Positions 44,484-54,700 of a stretch of DNA of 64,000 nt are shown here, piece after piece; positions within the stretch are counted from its first letter, which is position 1; every line of letters starts with the position of its first letter. Location of the stretch: positions 62,001 to 126,000 of the forward strand of contig NZ_VOHQ01000001.1 of assembly GCF_009192765.1 (NCBI RefSeq). The letters run 5' to 3'. Below the pieces are notes generated by a model, which saw only the letters and a program-made list of their open reading frames with translations, had not been told where the DNA came from and did not search any database. The stretch comes from Agriterribacter humi. Lineage in GTDB: Bacteria > Bacteroidota > Bacteroidia > Chitinophagales > Chitinophagaceae. Position numbers and translations under genes: made by a program.

Positions 44484-45659
44484 TTATTTAGCTTTTATTT
44501 CAAGGATAGTTCCGGCGATATAGCGTAAACCATTTTCATTGTTATAGTAATATACCACCAATACTCTATCTTCCGATAATTGTACCGGCCATGTATAACC
44601 GATATCTCCATTACCGCCGTCTTCGCGAAGAACAACTTCCGGAGCAGTTTTAAAATCGGTACACTCTGCATTCAGAATGCGTGCCCTTATACCAAAAGGT
44701 TTGTGCCTGTAACCATAGGTAATCAACACCCTATTGTCGGGCAAACGCAATGCATTCATGGGATGTCCCTGGAATCCCATCGACTCCCATTTAAAAGTTT
44801 TGCCACCATCTTTCGAACGGGCAATAACGGCCTGATCATCATATCCTGCTGTTCTGAGGAAACCAACGATATCTCCTTTGGGAGTTTCATATACAGATGC
44901 CTCGTTGAACGATATCTTAGGATCTTTCGCCACCTCGCCAGTGTATTCCCATGTAAGTCCTTTATCTTTTGAAGTTATAAGATAGTTAGATGTTTTATTA
45001 ACACCATCATGCGCTGCTACGATCCACAATACTCTTCCATCTTTCGCCTCATACAATGCGCCACGGTTATAGGCTGGTACCTTTACTCCATAAGCGTTAT
45101 AATTACGTTCAGCTTTAATATTCGGTGGATAGTAAGGCCCCTGCCATGTTTTCCCACCATTGCCGGATCGTACCAGGTAGCCGCCCAAAAATATATATCC
45201 ACCGCTGGTACCAAAATAAGGTTGCTTTAAATTAGGTACTCCATCCGGACGAACAGCCTGCCAACCATAGCTGGCGCACAGTAAGGTGCCATCTTTCAAT
45301 TGCAATAAACAAGGGTCCTGGGAACCTCCAAAAGCATGTGCATAGATCAATTCCGGAGAAGTTGTCCAGTTCTCCCCATCAGTAGATCTTACAGAAACCA
45401 GATAGCTATTGTGATCTGTATGATTGTTTCCTTTCTCGCCAAAAATCATCCTGTTGGGTGCCCGTCTAAATGCAAGCAGCAATTCTCCATCTGGTTTTTT
45501 AACAATTGAAGGAAACGAATTGTAATATGCACTGTCCTTATAAATCAACACATCCTTTATTTTTTTTACACCGGGAACAGAAGGATTTTGAGCAACTCCG
45601 CCTGATACTATGCAGATAGCAGTTACTAATGCTCCGATTTTTTTAAATAATCCAATCAT
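44484..45659 (-). CDS. Sialidase-family propeller protein
   Basis: This 391-residue protein has a signal peptide (MIGLFKKIGALVTAICIVSGGVAQ) and a six-bladed propeller with Asp-box-like repeats (SVRSTDGENWTT, RSGNGGKTWQG, TSKDKGLTWEYTG, RSKDGGKTFKW). Candidate active-site residues are the Arg pair in LLAFRRAP (in place of FRIP), Glu in SFNEASVYE, Arg in YGYRHKPFGIRAR and Tyr in VLVVYYYN. Exo-sialidases remove terminal sialic acid, but members of this kind often act on other acidic or amino sugars. The start at 45659 gives a clean signal peptide; 9 codons more are open. The 3' end of another gene of this type survives at 47805-47924. Confidence 0.85.
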   Translation of the reverse strand: MIGLFKKIGALVTAICIVSGGVAQNPSVPGVKKIKDVLIYKDSAYYNSFPSIVKKPDGELLLAFRRAPNRMIFGEKGNNHTDHNSYLVSVRSTDGENWTTSPELIYAHAFGGSQDPCLLQLKDGTLLCASYGWQAVRPDGVPNLKQPYFGTSGGYIFLGGYLVRSGNGGKTWQGPYYPPNIKAERNYNAYGVKVPAYNRGALYEAKDGRVLWIVAAHDGVNKTSNYLITSKDKGLTWEYTGEVAKDPKISFNEASVYETPKGDIVGFLRTAGYDDQAVIARSKDGGKTFKWESMGFQGHPMNALRLPDNRVLITYGYRHKPFGIRARILNAECTDFKTAPEVVLREDGGNGDIGYTWPVQLSEDRVLVVYYYNNENGLRYIAGTILEIKAK

Positions 45660-45749
45660 GATTTGTACTCCATTTATTGTTATCAATATTTACCTGTTTT
45701 AGAATATTTCATATATCCCAGGTTAGCCAATGCAGATCTGCTATAAAAA

Positions 45750-46685
45750 TTAGAATCTGGTTATCAATTCCGGCAGCATTTTTTTTGCCTGTTGCCGAAC
45801 TTTTAAAGCATCTTCTTCATCCACCCACTTGTAGGGGAATCTTATCCGGGTACTCATGGAACTCCATCCACCTGCAAAAGCCAATAGCTTGTCGAGTGCG
45901 GGATCCGAATATCCTGCTTTGGCAAACGGGAAAATACAGTTTTCAAAAAAGTCTGCAATCCTTTTCTCAACCACCAACGCTTCCTGTATATTTTCCTGCA
46001 TTAAATGATACCACGCTACAGCTCCCAAAGGATTAAGACAGGCGATATTAGAATAGGAGCCTGCCGCCACACGTTCTTTAATCCCTGTTGCAAGACGATG
46101 CCCTTGTATAAATACAGACAATCCTTCCCCGTGCACTTTCATTGCGTCAAACCAGCTTTGCTCCTTCGCCGCCACTTTCACTCCTATCAATGCACTTATT
46201 TCCCTATGTAACCTTGAAAAATCCTGTGGTTGCAATACCGTTTTGGAATGCCCAGGATTGTAAAGAACTATAGGGACAGGGGCTGTAGCTTCTGCAGCTT
46301 TTTTTAAAAATAATATTTGTTCTCCAGAGGTTACAGGTAACCAATCCGGGAAAATAACCTGAAAAGCACCTGGATTCAAAAATTTACTTCGTTCAATTCT
46401 TTCAAAGGATATAATTGGACTCATATGGCAGGCGCCAATTTGAAACGGAATATTGTTTTTGTTACATTTTTCAGCCATTAAAAATTGGATTTTGTCAAAC
46501 TCATCCTCCGTTTGATTAAAAAACTCACCCGCTGTTCCGTTAGAATAAATTCCACTGATACCGGAATTACAAAGAAAATCCAGTTGGTTTTCGAGGCATC
46601 CGTAATCAATACTATTATCAGTATTCACAGGAATTAATAAAGTACCCCAACTTCCCCTCAAATTATTTACAGATAATGCTTCCAT
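45750..46685 (-). CDS. DapA/NanA-family aldolase or lyase
   Basis: This 311-residue TIM-barrel protein of the dihydrodipicolinate synthase / N-acetylneuraminate lyase family has GTLLIPVNTDNSID at the start, the carboxylate-binding SNGTAGEF (about residues 48-55), the catalytic Tyr in VLYNPGHSK (about 139-147) and the Schiff-base Lys in ALIGVKVAAKEQ. It lacks the sugar-specific residues I would need to call it NanA. It lies among sialidase-like genes, which makes cleavage of a 2-keto-3-deoxy sugar acid to pyruvate plus an aldehyde likely. Confidence 0.85.
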   Translation of the reverse strand: MEALSVNNLRGSWGTLLIPVNTDNSIDYGCLENQLDFLCNSGISGIYSNGTAGEFFNQTEDEFDKIQFLMAEKCNKNNIPFQIGACHMSPIISFERIERSKFLNPGAFQVIFPDWLPVTSGEQILFLKKAAEATAPVPIVLYNPGHSKTVLQPQDFSRLHREISALIGVKVAAKEQSWFDAMKVHGEGLSVFIQGHRLATGIKERVAAGSYSNIACLNPLGAVAWYHLMQENIQEALVVEKRIADFFENCIFPFAKAGYSDPALDKLLAFAGGWSSMSTRIRFPYKWVDEEDALKVRQQAKKMLPELITRF

Positions 46686-46718
46686 TGCACTTCCGTGTTT
46701 TTAAATGCTTTAGCTCCT

Positions 46719-47777
46719 CTATCGTACCTGCAGATCATTTAAAGGTATTTGGGCCAAATAAATACTTGTTTTCCCTTCATGACTGGAATAATAAGAAATC
46801 CATAATTTATTTTTATACATTAACATTCCAGGGTAGCTTGTATCGCCGCTGCCTGGTAATTTAATGGTTTTTATCACTTTTCCGTTCAGGTCTGTAATTA
46901 AAATACCCGTAGATGTTATTGACTCGTATAACCGCGTTCCAACAATCAGCTTATCATCATCTAAAAATATAAAGTTGGGACCGCCCAATCTAAAATTAAG
47001 ATTGCTATACTCCCAGTTAACATAGGGAAAACTGCTCTTAGCAAGTACACCCATTTTATCTCCCGCTTCCTTTCGAACCAAAACATAAGCGTTATCGTTG
47101 CGGTCAAAGCGAACCGTTGCTTCATTGGGAAGATCCAGAACATCTAACTGAGAAACATTTTCAAAATACTTCCCATCAACTGTTTTCATTAAATAAACCA
47201 ACCATGCACCTCTTTTTAAAAGTGAGCGATTGGGCCCGTTTTCTTTGAGTTGGTAGTTGATAGCATAGCCGACACCCTTATGCCAGGTAACCCGCCATAT
47301 CCAATCTTTTGAAGGCGATATAGCAGGATCAATAATGGACTTTTCGGGCATCGAAAATGATTTGCCTGAGGTACCGGAGAAAGATACCATAGGATACAAC
47401 TCCTCTATAACATTTTCATTAAAAGTTGCCCCCGCCATGATCACCATAATTTTTTGCTCTGGCGTAACAGACAGTTTGGGATCACGAAGGTCTACTCCAT
47501 CTACTTCCAACAATGCAATGCTCTCCCATTTCTTTCCATCCTTTGAGGTAAGAATTCTCACTTTTCCGTTTTTCCCTTTTGAGCCCACATGACTGGCTCC
47601 TTCCCTGAAAGAACAATAAAACCTGCTGTTAACACGAATCAAATCTGTGAACGCATTGTGTTCACCCTTATCCCAAATTTTTGAGATTTGTATGGAATCT
47701 TTGTACTTACCGTTTTCTGCATTAGCTGTAACAGCAATACAAAGCGTAAGAAAGACTATACAACAATATTGTCTCAT
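46719..47777 (-). CDS. Sialidase-like propeller protein, paralogue 1
   Basis: This 352-residue exported protein (signal MRQYCCIVFLTLCIAVTANA) has a propeller with ISKIWDKGEHNAFTDLI, CSFREGASHVGSKGKNGKVRI and ILTSKDGKKWESI blades. It is clearly paralogous to 47955-48992: both have KxWDK-x2-HNAF-x-DL near the start and share SSHEGKTSIY near the end. The Arg in FRE replaces FRIP, and there are fewer Asp boxes than in true sialidases. It may be a carbohydrate-binding or non-canonical glycosidase. The start at 47777 gives a clean signal; 9 codons more are open. Confidence 0.8.
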   Translation of the reverse strand: MRQYCCIVFLTLCIAVTANAENGKYKDSIQISKIWDKGEHNAFTDLIRVNSRFYCSFREGASHVGSKGKNGKVRILTSKDGKKWESIALLEVDGVDLRDPKLSVTPEQKIMVIMAGATFNENVIEELYPMVSFSGTSGKSFSMPEKSIIDPAISPSKDWIWRVTWHKGVGYAINYQLKENGPNRSLLKRGAWLVYLMKTVDGKYFENVSQLDVLDLPNEATVRFDRNDNAYVLVRKEAGDKMGVLAKSSFPYVNWEYSNLNFRLGGPNFIFLDDDKLIVGTRLYESITSTGILITDLNGKVIKTIKLPGSGDTSYPGMLMYKNKLWISYYSSHEGKTSIYLAQIPLNDLQVR

Positions 47778-47804
47778 TGTAAGGGTGAATTTGTCGTAAC
47801 GCAA

Positions 47805-47924
47805 TTATTTGATTTCTAAAATACTTCCTGCAATATGCCGGGTTCTGTTATTCTTGCTAAAATAATAAGCCCCCAGCACACGATTTTTATCTAATTGCAC
47901 CGGCCAGGTATCATTATCTCTCAT
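47805..47924 (-). pseudogene. 3' remnant of a sialidase gene
   Basis: The 39 codons between paralogues 1 and 2 read NDTWPVQLDKNRVLGAYYF and then NRTRHIAGSILEIK. They line up with the very end of the sialidase at 44484-45659 (YTWPVQLSEDRVLVVYYYN, then GLRYIAGTILEIKAK) at well over half identity. No upstream sialidase sequence remains. A full-length gene probably stood here and was deleted when the paralogue array was rearranged. Confidence 0.8.
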
Positions 47925-47954
47925 TAAAAAATATATTTGATCCAAACTGTTTCC

Positions 47955-48992
47955 TTATACATTTTGAAGTTCACTTAAAGGAACTTCCGCCATATATATA
48001 GAAGTTTTCCCTTCATGACTGGAATAATATACTACCCATAATTTTTTTTTATAGATAATCATACCCGGGTAACTGGAATCGCCGTTGCTGGGCAGCCGTA
48101 TAATTTTCTTTGCGCTACCATTAAGATCGGTTAGAAATAAGGCAGTGCAAACCTTTTCCTCATGCAGGCGGGAACCAATAACCAATTCATGTTCATTAAG
48201 AAATAAGAAGTTGGGCCCGCCCAATCGCCATTTTAAGGGTTCGAATGAAAATTGTGTATACGGATAACCTGCAGTTGCCAGCATGCCCATCCTGTCCTTA
48301 CTCTCGCGCCGTATTAGTATATACATCTTCCCGCTTTTATCAAAACGAATGGTGCTTTCATTTGGGTTTCCATCAACAGGCAATTCAAGTACCCGCTCAT
48401 ATTTCTTTCCATCGGTTGTTTTCAGTAACTGCGCTTTCCATTCACCACCACGATGCCCTGCATAAGTTTGGTACATAACACCATAACCTACTCCATTATG
48501 CCAGGTAACGCGCCATATCCAATCGAGTTCTCTTTTTATTGCAGGATCAATCTCTGCCTTTTCCAATGCAGTAAATGTGTTACCTGACTTATCCGAAAAA
48601 GAAACATAAGGATTGAGCGATAAATACTGTTTATCCTTCCAAACACCGGCGGCTACAGTAACCAGCATTCTGCCATCGGGCATAGCAGATAAACGGGCTT
48701 CCCGTATATCTATACCAGGCAGCTCAAACAAATTAACAGTCTCCCATTTCTTCAAATCTTTCGAACGCATAACCCGCACTTTGCCATCGTTTTCGTTACC
48801 CACATGGCTGGTACTTTCCCGAAAAGTGATGTAAAAATATTTTTTATGCTGAAACAAATCCGGGAATGCATTATGAGGCGCTTTATCCCACACTTTTGTC
48901 ACAATCATGGAATCTTTAACGAATACCGCACCGGCAGCGGCATGCAATGAAAGTAGCATCATGCAAAGGCTAAAGGCATACATTTTTTTCAT
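47955..48992 (-). CDS. Sialidase-like propeller protein, paralogue 2
   Basis: This 345-residue exported protein (signal about residues 1-22, ending SLHAAAGA) has VTKVWDKAPHNAFPDLF, ITFRESTSHVGNENDGKVRV and MRSKDLKKWETV, clearly homologous to 46719-47777 along its full length. Residues EST...SHVG may contribute to the active site as in the paralogue. It lies 24 bases after the next sialidase-like gene. Tandem duplication followed by divergence is evident. Confidence 0.8.
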   Translation of the reverse strand: MKKMYAFSLCMMLLSLHAAAGAVFVKDSMIVTKVWDKAPHNAFPDLFQHKKYFYITFRESTSHVGNENDGKVRVMRSKDLKKWETVNLFELPGIDIREARLSAMPDGRMLVTVAAGVWKDKQYLSLNPYVSFSDKSGNTFTALEKAEIDPAIKRELDWIWRVTWHNGVGYGVMYQTYAGHRGGEWKAQLLKTTDGKKYERVLELPVDGNPNESTIRFDKSGKMYILIRRESKDRMGMLATAGYPYTQFSFEPLKWRLGGPNFLFLNEHELVIGSRLHEEKVCTALFLTDLNGSAKKIIRLPSNGDSSYPGMIIYKKKLWVVYYSSHEGKTSIYMAEVPLSELQNV

Positions 48993-49016
48993 ATCAATCG
49001 AAATTTCATTTTATAA

Positions 49017-50135
49017 CTATTTAAACCTCCATATCACGGTACCCATATGATACCGCTGATGAACCGCATTCGCATTAGCATAATACACGGTCATAATACT
49101 GTTGTCTTCCAGTTGAACACTTGCCGGGTATCCGCAATCGAATGATGCCAGGTCGTCCAGGATTTGTTCCGTTTCACCCCACGTTTTACCATTGTCTTTA
49201 CTTGTTTTTACAGCAACTCCATTAACTCCCTTTTTTCTATTCCCAAAGGTCAATAACAAATCTCCGTTCTTTAACCGGGTAATATGCCCCGGATGCTGAT
49301 TCGCTCCTGTAAGCGGACCTTCCATTCTCCATGTTTTTCCATCATTGTCACTACTAAATAGATCCATCGCCTGCCCTTCCTTCCATCTCCTTGCAGAAGC
49401 AATCCATTTACCATTACCAGTGTGAAAAAAAGCAGTTTCATTGTGTCCTGAGGTAAATGCTGTTGCATTTTTACCATCACTCATCCGGGCAAACCATTTC
49501 CAGGTTCTGCCATCGTCATTACTTTTGAACATAGAAACAGTATTGATAGCTTTGTCGTTGGATTGATTGTATGCCAGTACCCGTAAACTTCCATCATTTG
49601 CTTTCAGTATATCCCCAAAGGGAATGTATCCGGTAAAGCCGGTTTCTGCTGCAGGAAATGCTTTTTCATCTACCTTCCAGGATTTACCGCCATCTTTCGA
49701 TCGTGATACCCACGCACGTATAATGGACATTAAATTAAACAACCCATCCTGTTTACCACTTTCTTTTAATGACCAACCTGAAGCAATAACAATCAGATCG
49801 CCGTTATCAGCTAACCCTGCTGCAACGTTCATTCTGTTGGTCATTGGCTTGTGCGGAGCAGCCGTTCCTCTTTTCTGCCAGAACTTTCCGCCATCAACAC
49901 TTGCCCAGCATTCCACATCACCCTGCATTCTGCCATGGCTGGGTTTATTAAAAATAGTAGCGATTTGTGTTCCATCTTTCAAAGTGGTAAGATTTGGCCA
50001 GGCGCATACGTTGTCTATAGAAATATAACGTTTCAGTATTTCAACTGAATCATTTTCCTGTTCGGCAAAACATATAGAAGTATGTAAAAGAGCGAGTAAG
50101 GGGAAAAAAATATTCTTAAAGGTAAAAACCCTCAT
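49017..50135 (-). CDS. Sialidase-family propeller protein
   Basis: This 372-residue exported protein (signal about residues 1-24, ending SICFAEQ) has several Asp boxes: ASVDGGKFWQKRG, RSKDGGKSWKV, KSNDDGRTWKWF, SSDNDGKTWRM and TSKDNGKTWGE. This is the best Asp-box match of the set. Possible catalytic features are Arg in IASARRWKEG, Glu in HNETAFF and Tyr in SIMTVYYANANAV. It lies between SusD and the two paralogues and so belongs to the surface breakdown machinery. Confidence 0.83.
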   Translation of the reverse strand: MRVFTFKNIFFPLLALLHTSICFAEQENDSVEILKRYISIDNVCAWPNLTTLKDGTQIATIFNKPSHGRMQGDVECWASVDGGKFWQKRGTAAPHKPMTNRMNVAAGLADNGDLIVIASGWSLKESGKQDGLFNLMSIIRAWVSRSKDGGKSWKVDEKAFPAAETGFTGYIPFGDILKANDGSLRVLAYNQSNDKAINTVSMFKSNDDGRTWKWFARMSDGKNATAFTSGHNETAFFHTGNGKWIASARRWKEGQAMDLFSSDNDGKTWRMEGPLTGANQHPGHITRLKNGDLLLTFGNRKKGVNGVAVKTSKDNGKTWGETEQILDDLASFDCGYPASVQLEDNSIMTVYYANANAVHQRYHMGTVIWRFK

Positions 50136-50207
50136 TTCAATTGAGTTTACAAATAATTACATAAAGGGGATATTGAGCGGTTTACTCTATCCCATTATTA
50201 TTTAGCA

Positions 50208-51686
50208 TTACTGCTGGTACCCTGGATTTTGTTGTACTTTAGGCTCAAGGCTCAATACAGAATTCGCAATAGGAAAAAGTCTTAAATATTGCTTATCGGT
50301 TTGTGTTTGTAATGTTGGAACCAACTCAAAAGCTTTGTCAAATCGCAATAAGTCCCACCATCTTTTTCCTTCAAATGCCAGCTCTAACAAACGCTCTTTC
50401 AATATTGCATCGTCATTTTCCGACTTGCTTCCACTTATAAAAACATGATCATTATATGCGGCCCCATAAGCTCTTTTACGTATTTCATTTATTTCAAATG
50501 AAGGATCCATATCAAGACCGTTTTTAGCTTCAGCTTTCATTAACAGCACATCGGCCATTCTGTACAATATCATATCGCTCGAAAACACCCTGTTCCCGCT
50601 TGTAACAATGCCGGTACCTTTTAAGCATACGTTGGTATAGTAGGTGCTGTCACCATTGGCATCAAATGTATACACATCAAAATATGTTCCGTGTTTCCGG
50701 GAGTCATCGTTGGTGAACTGGTTTCTTACTAAATCAGACATGATCATCAGCCCCTGGCCTCCACCTACGGGCAACAGCAGATCCTTTGCCTGCTGACTGA
50801 TATTGGCAGGAACCGCAGAACCAATGATCCACATATGCCAGAAATAGTTACCGCCTTCCAATTCCTCAAAATGTATATTGAGGATGGTTTCTTTATTTCC
50901 TTTATTGGAGTATTTGAAGATGTCGGCAAAAACAGGCAATAACTGTACATCGGCAGTTTCAACTTCTGTACAGGCGTTTAAAGCAGTAGTAAAATCAGCC
51001 GTTCCACCATTTTTTACTTTAGCGGTCCATAAAAACACATCGGCTTTTAAAGCATTAACGGCTGGCTTCGACCACATACTGCGAAGACTCGTGAAACCAT
51101 TATCCTGGAAAAGCTGTAAAGACTTCTCAATGTCTTCTTTAATAAGCGTGAAGACGGCATCCTGCGGCGATCTTTCTTTTTGGGTTACTTCTGCATCTGC
51201 ACTCTCAGTAGGCTCTGTACGAATTACCACATCTCCCCAGATTTTAGTCATATTAAAATACACATATGCCCGCATAGCGTAAGCCTGTGCCAGGATATTA
51301 TTTTTATCTGTTTCATTTTTGAAAGTAATACCCGGTACATATTTCAGCAAAAGATTGGCGCTATTGATTACGCGGTAATATCCATACCAGTCGGCATGCC
51401 CTGGCGCATCGGGTGTCATGGCATTATTGAACAAAGTATAGGTACCACCGCCAAACACGCCACCTGTATATATCTCACTACGTTCATCACCGGTAGTAAA
51501 AAGTGCTTCAGCTATGCTCCGGAAATCAATGTACATACCCACCAATGCGCCTTTGGCATCATCTTCTGTTTTCCAGAATGAGTTGGTGGTAATTACACTG
51601 GTTGGATCTACGTCCAATGTTTTGGAGCAGGACAAACCCAATGTTATTAAAACAAAAGCTAAGGTTAATTTATTAATAAGTTTCAT
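50208..51686 (-). CDS. SusD/RagB-family nutrient-binding lipoprotein
   Basis: This 492-residue protein has a lipobox LGLSC (Cys near residue 20). It has the SusD N-terminal TPR-like scaffold (for example YGYYRVINSANLLLKYVPGI and AYAMRAYVYFNMTKIWGDVVIRTEP) and the C-terminal part MADVLLMKAEAKNGLD...EINEIRKRAYG...ERLLELAFEGKRWWDLLRFDK. It forms the lid of the outer-membrane transporter whose barrel is the SusC protein encoded 18 bases upstream. The substrate is presumably a sialylated or amino-sugar-bearing oligosaccharide. Confidence 0.95.
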   Translation of the reverse strand: MKLINKLTLAFVLITLGLSCSKTLDVDPTSVITTNSFWKTEDDAKGALVGMYIDFRSIAEALFTTGDERSEIYTGGVFGGGTYTLFNNAMTPDAPGHADWYGYYRVINSANLLLKYVPGITFKNETDKNNILAQAYAMRAYVYFNMTKIWGDVVIRTEPTESADAEVTQKERSPQDAVFTLIKEDIEKSLQLFQDNGFTSLRSMWSKPAVNALKADVFLWTAKVKNGGTADFTTALNACTEVETADVQLLPVFADIFKYSNKGNKETILNIHFEELEGGNYFWHMWIIGSAVPANISQQAKDLLLPVGGGQGLMIMSDLVRNQFTNDDSRKHGTYFDVYTFDANGDSTYYTNVCLKGTGIVTSGNRVFSSDMILYRMADVLLMKAEAKNGLDMDPSFEINEIRKRAYGAAYNDHVFISGSKSENDDAILKERLLELAFEGKRWWDLLRFDKAFELVPTLQTQTDKQYLRLFPIANSVLSLEPKVQQNPGYQQ

Positions 51687-51704
51687 GTTCAGATAGATTT
51701 AAGA

Positions 51705-54700
51705 TTAGAATGAAATGCTCGCACTAAAAATTAAGTTCTTAGGCATAGGATAACGTCCATCGTCCCTCCCCCCCTCTTCAGGGTTCAACCCATCATATTT
51801 GGTGAAATAATGAAGATTGTTGCCGGTTACATTTAATCTTAAACCGCTTATTTTAAACCTCTTCAGGAAGTCCGTTGGCAAAGAATAGCTTAATGTTATT
51901 TCCCGAAGGCACAAAAAGTCTCCTTTCTGATAGAAAATCGAATTACCCCGGTCAGTTACTCCCAGAAAATTATTTCTCTGCACTCTTTCTCCTCCCCAAT
52001 AATACCTGGATTGCGTTGCAATATCACCAGGTTCCTTCCACGAATGCTCATATTTATCTAATGTAAAACTTCCGTCAGAATAGCCGTTCATATCCAGAAA
52101 GAGTTTCCCATAGTTAAATATCGTATGCCCGGTAGTATAATCCATTCTTATATACAGGCTAAGTCCCTTATATGATAGTGTGTTGCTAAAGCCACCCGTC
52201 CATACCGGGTAAATATTTCCCATATACCGTTGGTCGCGGCTATCAATGATATTATTGCCATCTGCATCGTAATATTTCACATCGCCGCCATACTGTGTTT
52301 TGTTGGCGCCTACAATGTAAGAATATACCGGACCCTGTGCTGCTTCCTCATCTGTAGCATAAATCGCCTCCTGCAGTATAGTATACATATCGCCAATTGT
52401 TCCACCTTCCTGGAGTCCGCCCTTCCACGCATAATCTTTACTATTTTCATCCCATACAAAATCACCACCAACCCTGTTGTTGGGAACACCATTATCAGGC
52501 AGCTTAATAATTTTGTTTTTGATTTTTGACGCGTTAAACGACAACTGCCATTGGAATGCAGAGGTTGCAGGTAATACCCTGGCTCCTATTTCAAACTCAA
52601 GTCCATGATTTTGGAGGCTGCCCAGGTTGGTAAGAATACTTGCAAAGCCTGTTGAACGTGGAAGTGATAAGCTAGTGATCAGGTTATCGGTTCTGCGCTG
52701 AAAGTAATCAAACAAGAAACTGATACGATCGTTCAGCAAACCCAGGTCTAAACCTATGTCAAAGGTTTTGGATTGCTCCCATTTTAAATCGGGATTAGGT
52801 AATACTGTATTTTGAATCGCGGCCTGTCCATTATACCGTGCGCCTACGCTATAAGCACCCTGCGACTGGAAATCGGAAAGACCACTGATATTTCCATTCA
52901 CACCATAACTGGCCCTAAGTTTTAAGGAGCTTAATTCTTTAGGCATGGCATTCCAGAAATTTTCGTTGTGCAGGTTCCATCCGGCAGATACACCGGGGAA
53001 AAGCCCCCACCTGTAATTGGCTCCCAAGTTGGACGCACCATCATATCTGGCATTAACCGACAATAAATATTTTTGTTTATAATCATAATTGATTCTCCCA
53101 AAATATCCTGCAATTACCTGATCGCTCATGGAACTGTTTACTGCTGTAGGTTCACCGGAAGCATTGAGCGTTGGAATCAGATCAGTGGATGCACCTCTGC
53201 CGGATGCACTCAGGCTGGTTTGTTGTCTTGAATAAAAAGAGAATCCTCCTTTCGCGTCAAAGTTATGACCAGAACCAACAGATTTTACATAGGAGAAAAC
53301 CGCATCGGCCTGATACTGGCGCCATCTTGAATTACTACCGCTGGCATTACGGGTAGTTACATAGGAAACAGGACCATTCCAGAATGCTTTCTGAAAAGAA
53401 TATGCATCATTTGAAGTATTAAATAAGGAGACCTGAGGATCGAAACTCAAACCTGGTAAAATCTCCCAACTACCACCAAAAGCTATAGTAAGGTTATCCA
53501 GTGAATTCCTGTTAATCATTGTATTCATTTGATACAACGGATTTCCAATGCCTGAATTGGTACCGGGTGCCAGGGTTCCATCCTCGAAATATACTTTCCC
53601 TGTTGGAGCCAAACCTGCAGACCGATAAAAAGTAGTAGCAGTATTAAAAGGAGAATTCTTTTGTCTGGAGTTAGAATACAGCACCCTTCCAAAGATTTTC
53701 AGATTCTCTCTCACTTTTAATTCACCGTTCAAATCAAAACTCAACCTTTTGTAGCCGGTAGTAATCACCGTACCTACATTATCAAGATACCCAATTCCTG
53801 CATGAAAAGTGCCCTTGTCGGTTCCACCCGAAACAGTTAGGTGATGATTTTGTGAAATACCGGTTTGGTAATTGAGCGCCTGAAAATCATTATCCTGATA
53901 AATAATAGTTTTACTTGGATCTGCAGGGTCCGGCATGCTCAGCCATCCTTCCTGTAGTTTGTGTTCATTGTCGGGTGTAAGGTATTGTGTTGTAAACGCA
54001 GTACCGTTGGTTAAATTATTACCAATGCCATAGCCCATCGGCAGTATGAGCCTGCCGGATTCATCAGGAAATTTAGCCCCCCTGCTGGCAAGTCCATACC
54101 TGTTCAGCTCAAGGTATTGCGTTGCATTCACCAGTTCATACATCTTACCCACTTTGGATGTAGTATGATCGAAAGAATAAGTAATCCGTGTTCTGCCTGC
54201 CTTACCTGATTTGGTTGTAACAATTACAACACCATTCGAACCTCTTGCCCCATATATGGCTGTGGAAGCTGCATCTTTCAATACCTGCAAACTTTCAATA
54301 TCGTCTGATGCAAGATCATTCAGATTGGTCCTGATGATGCCATCTACTATATACAATGGAGCCGCACCATTGGGATTATTGATGGAAGTGCCGCCTCTTA
54401 CAATTACTCTGGGCGCCGCACCAGGTTGGCCGGAAGTACTTTGAACCCGTACGCCGGATAATGCACCCTGCATAGCAGAAGCCACATTAGGGAATGGCAC
54501 ATTCTCCAATACTTTGATATCTAGTTTTGTGACTGCAGTAGTTAGCGCTTCTCTCGATTGTGTACCATATCCCACCACTACCACTTCAGATAAAGTACTC
54601 TCGCCCGCATCAAACAAAACAATGTTTACCGTTGATCTTCCATTCAACGGCACTGCCTTTGTTTCCAATCCGGTAAAGCTGCATTCCAGTATAGCATTTA

